NCBI RefSeq assembly: GCF_037126465.1
Contig: NC_088206.1
Span: 27,840,790-27,904,789 of the forward strand
DNA: 64,000 bases
Direction: 5' to 3'
Source: Ornithodoros turicata
Taxonomy: Eukaryota > Arthropoda > Arachnida > Ixodida > Argasidae
Part shown: piece after piece, positions 56,815-64,000 of the stretch
Numbering within the stretch: position 1 is the first letter of the stretch
Layout of the letters: the number at the start of each line of letters is the position of its first letter
Position numbers and translations under genes: made by a program
Notes under the pieces: model-generated
The model's input: the letters and a program-made list of their open reading frames with translations, nothing else
Database searches by the model: none
What the model was told of the DNA's origin: nothing

Positions 56815-58588
56815 CCGCGACTGCTCACTGGCTCACAATGAAACTTTTTCACATGCTCTGCCCTACACTGACAAGAGATGGCACCACTTGTCTTTGCAAA
56901 GATGGACAGCTGCCATTGCATTGGTGACTCATTTCTATCCAACTGGTTCTAGAGAGCCAGCGTTCTGAACAGCTTACATGCCACCGCCTGTTCACGTAGA
57001 CGCAGTTGAAAAAAAAAAAACATTTTCAGGGTACACATCTCAAAACACGCTCCACACAAGTAAAGTTGGCTTCCCCCGGTTGCATGCCTGCGTTAGGTGA
57101 AGCCCGTCCCATCTGGCTGCTCACTGGTTCACAATGAAACTTTTTCACATGCTCTGCCCTACACAGACAAGAGATGGCGTCGCTTGTCTGCAGCTGCCAT
57201 TGCATTGGTGACTCATTTCTATCCAACTGGTTCTAGAGAGCTAGCGTTCTTAACAGCTTACATGCCGCCGCCTGTTCACATAGACGCAGTTGGAAATGGG
57301 AAAAAAATTTTTTTTCAGGGTACACATCTCAAAACACACTCTACACGAGTAAAGTTGGCTTCCCCCGGTTGCATGCATGCGTTAGGTCAAGCCCGTCCCA
57401 TCTGGCTGCTCACTGGTTCACAATGAAACTTTTTCACATGCTCTGCCCTACACTGACAAGAGATGGCACCACTTGTCTTTGCAAAGATGGACAGCTGCCA
57501 TTGCATTGGTGACTCATTTCTATCCAACTGGTTTTAGAGAGCCAGCGTTCTGAACAGCTTACATGCCACCGCCTGTTCACATAGACGCAGTTGAAAAAAA
57601 AAAAAAAAACATTTTCAGGGTACACATCTCAAAACACGCTCCACACAAGTAAAGTTGGCTTCCCCCGGTTGCATGCCTGCGTTAGGTGAAGCCCGTCCCA
57701 TCTGGCTGCTCACTGGTTCACAATGAAACTTTTTCACATGCTCTGCCCTACACTGACAAGAGATGGCACCACTTGTCTTTGCAAAGATGGACAGCTGCCA
57801 TTGCATTGGTGACTCATTTCTATCCAACTGGTTCTAGAGAGCCAGCGTTCTGAACAGCTTACATGCCACCGCCTGTTCACATAGACGCAGTTGAAAAAAA
57901 AAAAAAAAACATTTTCAGGGTACACATCTCAAAACACGCTCCACACAAGTAAAGTTGGCTTCCCCCGGTTGCATGCCTGCGTTAGGTGAAGCCCGTCCCA
58001 TCTGGCTGCTCACTGGTTCACAATGAAACTTTTTCACATGCTCTGCCCTACACTGACAAGAGATGGCACCACTTGTCTTTGCAAAGATGGACAGCTGCCA
58101 TTGCATTGGTGACTCATTTCTATCCAACTGGTTCTAGAGAGCCAGCGTTCTGAACAGCTTACATGCCACCGCCTGTTCACATAGACGCAGTTGAAAAAAA
58201 AAAAACATTTTCAGGGTACACATCTCAAAACACGCTCCACACAAGTAAAGTTGGCTTCCCCCGGTTGCATGCCTGCGTTAGGTGAAGCCCGTCCCATCTG
58301 GCTGCTCACTGGTTCACAATGAAGCTTTTTCACATGCTCTGCCCTACACAGACAAGAGATGGCGTCGCTTGTCTGCAGCTGCCATTGCATTGGTGACTCA
58401 TTTCTGTCCAACTGGTTCTAGAGAGCTAGCGTTCTTAACAGCTTACATGCCGCCGCCTCCCGCTATTCACATGGCCACAGTTGGAAATGGGAAAAAAAAT
58501 TTTTTTTCAGGGTACACATCTCAAAACACACTCTACACGAGTAAAGTTGGTTTCCCCCGGTTGCATGCATGCGTTAGGTCAAGCCCAC
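56815..58588. repeat. about 297-bp tandem repeat, six copies
   Basis: Copies begin with 'GCTCACTGGTTCACAATGAA' at about 56,824, 57,118, 57,410, 57,710, 58,010 and 58,305. Each contains 'CTTTTTCACATGCTCTGCCC', a CCAAT-type 'GCATTGGTGACTCATTTC', an A-run of 10-16 and 'CCCCCGGTTGCATGC'. Two sub-types alternate in the order A B A A A B (A has 'TTTGCAAAGATGGAC'; B lacks it and reads GTCGCTTGTC). Open frames on the minus strand repeat with the unit and are not genes. Confidence 0.92.
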
Positions 58589-58858
58589 CCCCTGAGAACA
58601 AGCTTAGTGTCGTTTAGGATGTGTGTGCTTTGCAGTTCAACCTAAAAATTGTTTCAATCAAGCAGAATGGCAAATGATGCAATGGAGCGCGTTCATTCTT
58701 GAGAACGAATTTTGTGACAGAACATAAACAAAACAAAACATTTCAATGTGCAAAAAACTCGTCGTGATGCTAATCAGGGAAGCCAGCACGCGTTCGAAAT
58801 AAGCAAGAAGAAGCACATGATCGAGAAAACAACGATAGTCGATGCTGTGCAGAGAAGC

Positions 58859-60709
58859 TGGTTTGAGGGAAAAACAGCTTGTATGATCAACAAACCCCAT
58901 AGAGCTTAGGCCTGTTTTTATTTTAGACAGCGCGCATTCAACACGCGAAACTGAAACGCGTGGACAGCTCACGCGATTTTAGCCTGCCCATATCGGCGTA
59001 TATTGCAATTTTTCACCTGAGAGGCATGCACACACCATTATCACGTAGCTATGAATACACACACACACACACAATACAATTTTGAATGCGTAATCTGCGC
59101 GACGCACGAGCTCAACATGCGCCCGACACGCCAAACTATCGCGCGCCTTCCAGGTTTACAAATCTACATCACGTCGCAAACGTAGCCGGCGTGTATTTCA
59201 CGCGACACACCTCCGCGTTCGCACGAGCACTACTGAAGAAATATAAATATAGGATGATCGCACTCAATCTTAAAAGGCTGACTCAACCCAAGCTGAGTAT
59301 GAAGAAACACAATTGCTCTCCCAGAACATTACGTGCAAACATAGCCAGCGCACGCAGAGCACAACTGGAAGCACCATTAGAAATATTAGGATAGTCGCAT
59401 TATGAACACGTTCATCTCGGAAAAAAATGTGCTCACCTTCGCTGACGGCATGCAGCAATATCTGAAACATGCGGGCAGCTCACGCGACTTTAGCCTGCCC
59501 ATGTCCGCGTATATTGCGGTTTTAGACTTCAACATAAGAAATTAACTAAATCAAGCACAGTGATGCTATGTCGTGACTGACGCTTATTAAACAATGCTAT
59601 GCAGTGAAGCTTCGCACGTACTCAATGTTAAAAACGGACACTCAACCCAAAACTGAGTATGAAGAAACACAATTTCAGATTGCTCTCTCCCAGAACACCC
59701 CGTGCACCTCCGCGTTCCTTCTCTATACTGGAAGCAGCAATATTAAGATCGTCGCACTATGAACAAGTTCATCTCATCAAAAGAAAGGGCTTACCTCATC
59801 ACACCGGTATTACGCACGTAGACTCTTGTCGCGCGACGCGCTACAGCAGGGTAGGGAAACACGGCCGCGTGGACAGCTCACACGATTTTAGCCCGCCCGC
59901 GCACACAGGCTCAACATGCGCCGACACACCAAAATGCCGCGCGCACCTTCCTGGTTCACCACTTACCGTGCCAGCCGCACGGAAAACTTGATAGCCGAAA
60001 CACAGGCGCATAATATAACCCTCCGGTTGGGACCATCTCTTTTATATCAGTGCTCGCTCGTTTCCGCAAGGTTGCAAGCCCGAGAAATTGGGTCACCTTG
60101 AAGATGAGCCATCTTTTTTATATCAAAACGCACTTCATGGCCAAACTCTGCGGCGGACCCTAGCGGAAAAAAATGTTGCGTTAAGGTGATGTAACGAGAA
60201 ACTGGGTCACCTCGTAAATCATGTTTTCCGAGGCCGCACGTATTAAAACCAGTGATCACATCACGCTATGAGAAGGAAAAAAAATATCCCTATGAGTCCA
60301 CCTGCTCATTGCCGAAACAAGCACCGAGAACAAAGGGTTCGCTTATGCAGTTTCCAAATGTCCCTCGCAGCTAACGGGCGCGCATCACGGGCACGATTGT
60401 GTAAACAAAATCGCACCACCCTCCAAGGGCGCATTTGAGTTCCGTCCGTCGGTCGACTCTGGGTTAAGCGCACAACGAGGAAGATGAGGAAAGTTTTCAG
60501 TTCATTCGGCAGTATTTCCTGTTTTTAGGAGGGAAAATTCTGTGTTGTGTGATGGAGACGCTATATAGATAGGTGATAAGGAGAAGGATTATATAGCACG
60601 TACTCATCGACTAAGCGAGTATAGTTTGTGGAGAGCGCCACGCTATTTTAAAGTAATTTTATATCATATCCCAAACGTTCTGCGCGATCAAACGGAAAGA
60701 AGAAAACCG
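58859..60709. repeat. giant inverted repeat, left arm
   Basis: Mirror of 62,151-64,000; paired positions add up to about 122,861. Arms differ by only a handful of bases and small indels, for example AACACGTTC against AACCTGTTC at 59,405 and a 6-bp difference at about 60,012. The window ends while the match is still perfect, so the arm extends left of 58,859. It contains a CA-repeat at 59,057 and three diverged copies of a block with 'AGCTCACGCGATTTTAGCC' (58,960, 59,475, 59,875). Confidence 0.93.
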
Positions 60710-61198
60710 GGAAACGCGACCCGGCGTGTTGCCGAAACGGGTTCGTCGACGCGGGTGACCCTTTCTTCGAGTTTTAAGTAAATTTCATTCGGAAAATATT
60801 CGTAACTTTTAATATCCACGACATAAAGAATTCGCATTATGTTATAGTGTATATAGAAAATATCAATCCATTGGATTAAATTCTCTGTCATCGTGAAAGA
60901 GTGCTCGTCAAAGTGAGCGAATTACAGCTTGCGTATTGTGAAATTACACATTCTACAACACTGATCATAAATCGCAACACTTGTTCAAATTGTGATTAAA
61001 CTCTTACTGATGTGTGGTAGTCACCACTTCTCCTGAATGTGGATCGATAAATTTTAGCAATTAATCCACAATCATATATCTTGTATAGTATGTGTGAGTA
61101 TATGCACAACTTTTTAATCTATATCTTTAGAAAAATGCAAGAAATATCGTGCTTTTCCTATCCAGTCATACAAACGGACAACTGTGTTGACAAAATAT
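60710..61198. repeat. 3' flank of core gene, repeated at 24-25 kb
   Basis: Contains the uninterrupted TTAA (60,774-60,777) that is the empty-site equivalent of the 25.1-47.9 kb insertion. On the minus strand, AATAAATAAATA (61,188-61,205) may be the poly(A) signal of the core gene. The 67-codon minus frame at 60,688-60,891 and its counterpart at 24,928 are conserved by descent of the repeat and not convincingly coding. Confidence 0.65.
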
Positions 61199-61915
61199 TT
61201 ATTTATTTGTTCCGCACTCCAATCGGTTGCTCGTCAAAGACGCCTTTTCTTCTTCTGTTTCACTCGGGTAAACTAAGACGTGCAGCAGATGAAGAGCTTG
61301 AAGAATATCTATGCCCGCGATGTCTCTGTAGCCGTATCTCTTTAGGACTTCGCGTGATATCATGAATAGGTTCGCATCTCCTTTTTCTAGCTCAATTTCG
61401 TGGTATACTCGTAGGATCTCGTCCACAGCATCGTCTACCCTATCGATGGTGGTGAATCGATTCCCGATGAAAGCTTCATAGAGACCCCGCGGTACTGCTA
61501 AACACTGTATTCACAACACTTTAGCGGGGATGTCTTCTAACGTGGAGACAACACGTTCATTTCCCTCGATGACGGTAATGTCCAAGCTCGTGTGGTTCTT
61601 TTTCCAGTAGTCGCGCACCACGGGGATGGAAAACCCGGCATTTATGATTGTCTCGTCGATGGGTTCTCCGTTTCTATATCGCTCCAGCAGTTCCAACTTG
61701 TATCTCACAAACTGTCTTATTTTATGAGTACTCCGCACGGGAATAGCTCTCAAAATGTCACTAAAATCACTCTCTTCTCCGTGTCCATTTAAAAAGTTGT
61801 GTAGGCATTGTAAATCTGCCAGCATGCGTTTGCATACGAAATGATCTATCTCACACGACACACTGAGGCTTCGCAGTTTCGCGGTTGTCAAGTCGCTGCT
61901 CATCACTTTTCTCAT
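61199..61915 (-). pseudogene. unrecognised core gene of the inverted-repeat element, one stop
   Basis: The only gene-like frame in the 1.44-kb core. From ATG at 61,913-61,915, 134 codons run to TGA (61,511-61,513); the same frame then continues openly to TAA at 61,199-61,201, for 238 codons in all. Composition is protein-like on both sides of the stop: 'CEIDHFVCKRMLADL', 'RQFVRYKLELLERYRNGEPI', 'NAGFSIPVVRDYWKK', then 'FIGNRFTTIDRVDDAVDEIL' and 'SREVLKRYGYRDI'. It is mostly helical and charged, with no signal peptide or membrane segment. I do not recognise the family. A partial relic of its 3' end is at 24,013. The single stop may be a recent nonsense change. Confidence 0.6.
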
Positions 61916-62150
61916 GTCGGAGGATCATCCTTGACTCTCTTCAGTGTTTCTTACAAATCTGCACCATCATACGACCACAAAAGCCAGAACTTGTTTGAGC
62001 CCGCTGAAACAAGTTATGATATGGTACGCGCGTTGGAGCGGGACTTGTTTGATCGCGCAGAACAGTTTACGTTGTTGCCTGATGCGCTGGAAACATTTTA
62101 CTAATAGCCAGAACTTGTATGAGCACGCGCACGCACCGTGATGCGTGAAA

Positions 62151-64000
62151 CGGTTTTCTTCTTTCCGTTTGATCGCGCAGAACGTTTGGGATATGATATA
62201 AAATTACTTTAAAATAGCGTGGCGCTCTCCACAAACTATACTCGCTTAGTCGATGAGTACGTGCTATATAATCCTTCTCCTTATCACCTATCTATATAGC
62301 GTCTCCATCACACAACAAAGAATTTTCCCTCCTAAAAACAGGAAATACTGCCGAATGAACTGAAAACTTTCCTCATCTTCCTCGTTGTGCGCTTAACCCA
62401 GAGTCGACCGACGGACGGAACTCAAATGCGCCCTTGGAGGGTGGTGCGATTTTGTTTACACAATCGTGCCCGTGATGCGCGCCCGTTAGCTGCGAGGGAC
62501 ATTTGGAAACTGCATAAGCGAACCCTTTGTTCTCGGTGCTTGTTTCGGCAATGAGCAGGTGGACTCATAGGGATATTTTTTTTCCTTCTCATAGCGTGGT
62601 GTGATCACTGGTTTTAATACGTGCGGCCTCGGAAAACATGATTTACGAGGTGACCCAGTTTCTCGTTACATCACCTTGACGCAACATTTTTTTCCGCTAG
62701 GGTCCGCCGCAGAGTTTGGCCATGAAGTGCGTTTTTGATATAAAACAGATAGCTCATCTTCAAGGTGACCCAATTTCTCGGGCTTGCAACCTTGCGGAAA
62801 CGAGCGAGCACTGATATAAAAGAGATGGTCCCAACCGGAGGGGTGTGTTACGCGCCTGTGTTTCGGCTATCAAGTTTTCCGTGCGGCTGGCACGGTAAGT
62901 GGTGAACCAGGAAGGTGCGCGCGGCATTTTGGTGTGTCGGCGCATGTTGAGCCTGTGTGCGCGGGCGGGCTAAAATCGTGTGAGCTGTCCACGCGGCCGT
63001 GTTTCCCTACCCTGCTGTAGCGCGTCGCGCGACAAGAGTCTACGTGCGTAATACCGGTGTGATGAGGTAAGCCCTTTCTTTTGATAAGATGAACTTGTTC
63101 ATAGTGCGACGATCTTAATATTGCTGCTTCCAGTATAGAGAAGGAACGCGGAGGTGCACGGGGTGTTCTGGGAGAGAGCAATCTGAAATTGTGTTTCTTC
63201 ATACTCAGTTTTGGGTTGAGTGTCCGTTTTTAACATTGAGTACGTGCGAAGCTTCACTGCATAGCATTGTTTAATAAGCGTCAGTCACGACATAGCATCA
63301 CTGTGCTTGATTTAGTTAATTTCTTATGTTGAAGTCTAAAACCGCAATATACGCGGGCATGGGCAGGCTAAAGTCGCGTGAGCTGGCCGCATGTTTCAGA
63401 TATTGCTGCATGCCGTCAGCGAAGGTGAGCACATTTTTTTCCGAGATGAACCTGTTCATAATGCGACTATCCTAATATTTCTAATGGTGCTTCCAGTTGT
63501 GCTCTGCGTGCGCTGGCTATGTTTGCACGTAATGTTCTGGGAGAGCAATTGTGTTTCTTCATACTCAGCTTGGGTTGAGTCTGCCTTTTAAGATTGAGTG
63601 CGATCATCCTATATTTATATTTCTTCAGTAGTGCTCGTGCGAACGCGGAGGTGTGTCGCGTGAAATACACGTCGGCTACGTTTGCGACGTGATGTAGCTT
63701 TGTAAACCGGGAAGGCGCGCGATAGTTTGGCGTGTCGGGCGCATGTTGAGCTCGTGCGTCGCGCAGATTACGCATTCAAAATTGTATTGTGTGTGTGTGT
63801 GTATTCATAGCTACGTGATAACGGTGTGTGCATGCCTCTCAGGTGAAAAATTGCAATATACGCCGATATGGGCAGGCTAAAATCGCGTGAGCTGTCCACG
63901 CGTTTCAGTTTCGCGTGTTGAATGCGCGCTGTCTAAAATAAAAACAGGCCTAAGCTCTATGGGGTTTGTTGATCATACAAGCTGTTTTTCCCTCAAACCA
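62151..64000. repeat. giant inverted repeat, right arm (runs off window)
   Basis: Reads outward to the right. 62,221-62,960 matches Polinton 35,440-36,960 in the same orientation, minus the 111-aa gene: 'TTCCTCATCTT', 'GTCGACCGACGG', 'AACTGCATAAGCGAACCCTT', 'GCAATGAGCAGGTGG' and 'CCTCGGAAAACATGATT'. Beyond 62.9 kb, modules carry splice-like signals: AG|GTAAGC (about 63,066) with GCTTCCAG (about 63,134), and AAG|GTGAGC (about 63,424) with GCTTCCAG (about 63,498). Confidence 0.93.
62340..62905 (+). promoter_or_regulatory. outward promoter modules shared with Polinton
   Basis: 'GGTGACCCAGTTTCTCG' (62,651) and 'GGTGACCCAATTTCTCG' (62,764), each followed by TATA-like 'TTGATATAAAACAGATAG' (about 62,734) and 'CTGATATAAAAGAGATGG' (about 62,812), then a CACG|GTAAGT donor-like site at about 62,893. 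The block would drive transcription to the right; the mirrored block in the left arm (59,960-60,520) would drive it to the left. Confidence 0.6.

Larger units (their letters stand above)
54998..64000. mobile_element. Polinton-related element with giant inverted repeats (left part)
   Basis: Starts AGTAGTATTG, like the 28,296 terminus, then an AT-rich 35 bp, then 'ACGACATCCTTTTTCTAATC' and the same TIR sequence as the Polinton. The preceding hexamer is CGTATC. After TIR-like sequence and a tandem array, it passes into an inverted repeat centred at about 61,430. If symmetry continues past the window, the right end is expected near 67,863, giving about 12.9 kb with arms of about 5.7 kb. No capsid, integrase, ATPase or polymerase gene is visible in it, so it would be non-autonomous. 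The right end is a prediction. Confidence 0.6.

Noticed and set aside
57097..58617. Repeated 66-111 aa frames in the 297-bp array
   Set aside because: They recur with the repeat unit and are broken by A-run length changes; not coding.
59659..59991. 110-aa frame present in both arms (also 62,870-63,202)
   Set aside because: Identity between arms is due to the inverted repeat. The translation is Arg/His/Pro-rich without domain character, and it runs against the predicted outward promoters.

Overview
The window is eukaryotic and looks like repeat-rich, accessory DNA of an arthropod, most probably an ixodid tick. The evidence is a tRNA-derived SINE of the kind common in ticks, mariner, CR1/Jockey-type LINE and Penelope remnants, long AT-rich non-coding stretches and splice-like signals. 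There are no bacterial operons, no rRNA, no CRISPR array and no convincing host gene. The species call is inference.

Layout. (1) 1-13.2 kb is a satellite built from a 71-bp monomer, organised into higher-order repeats (HORs): a 355-bp unit (5 x 71) and a 413-bp unit (5 x 71 + 58). (2) A 4.8-kb block (satellite, internally deleted mariner, SINE with a 14-bp target-site duplication, TSD) is tandemly duplicated almost without change (about 10.28-15.07 and 15.08-19.87 kb). (3) 19.9-25.1 kb is AT-rich DNA with two fold-back elements and a partial copy of a sequence that recurs at 60.7-61.3 kb. (4) 25.1-47.9 kb is a nest of insertions. Two TTAA-flanked elements lie side by side (25.1-26.1 and 26.1-47.9 kb). 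The second contains a complete-ended Polinton/Maverick (28,296-42,150, 6-bp TSD AATATG, about 0.95-kb terminal inverted repeats, TIRs) and a decayed LINE (about 43.2-47.0 kb). The uninterrupted target sequence is still visible at 60.8 kb. (5) 47.9-55.0 kb holds a Penelope GIY-YIG remnant, a roughly 128-bp diverged tandem repeat, and otherwise unrecognised DNA. (6) 54,998-64,000 starts with the same terminus as the Polinton, runs through TIR-like sequence and a roughly 297-bp tandem array, and then enters a giant inverted repeat (58.86-60.71 against 62.15-64.0 kb and beyond) around a 1.44-kb core with an unrecognised gene.

The Polinton carries, on the plus strand: a small helical protein, packaging ATPase, two small conserved proteins, integrase with chromodomain, penton-like minor capsid protein, a small basic virion-type protein, double-jelly-roll major capsid protein, adenain-type protease, protein-primed DNA polymerase B, and a secreted cysteine-rich protein whose end lies in the right TIR. 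One small gene is on the minus strand. Minor capsid, protease and several small genes are open. The ATPase, integrase N-terminus, major-capsid C-terminus and above all the polymerase are broken, so the copy is not competent as it stands.

The most unusual part is the 55-64 kb element. It has a Polinton-like terminus and promoter modules shared with the Polinton's polymerase promoter, but they sit in long mirror-image arms around a single unrelated gene. I infer a non-autonomous Polinton relative with multi-kilobase TIRs whose right half lies outside this window.
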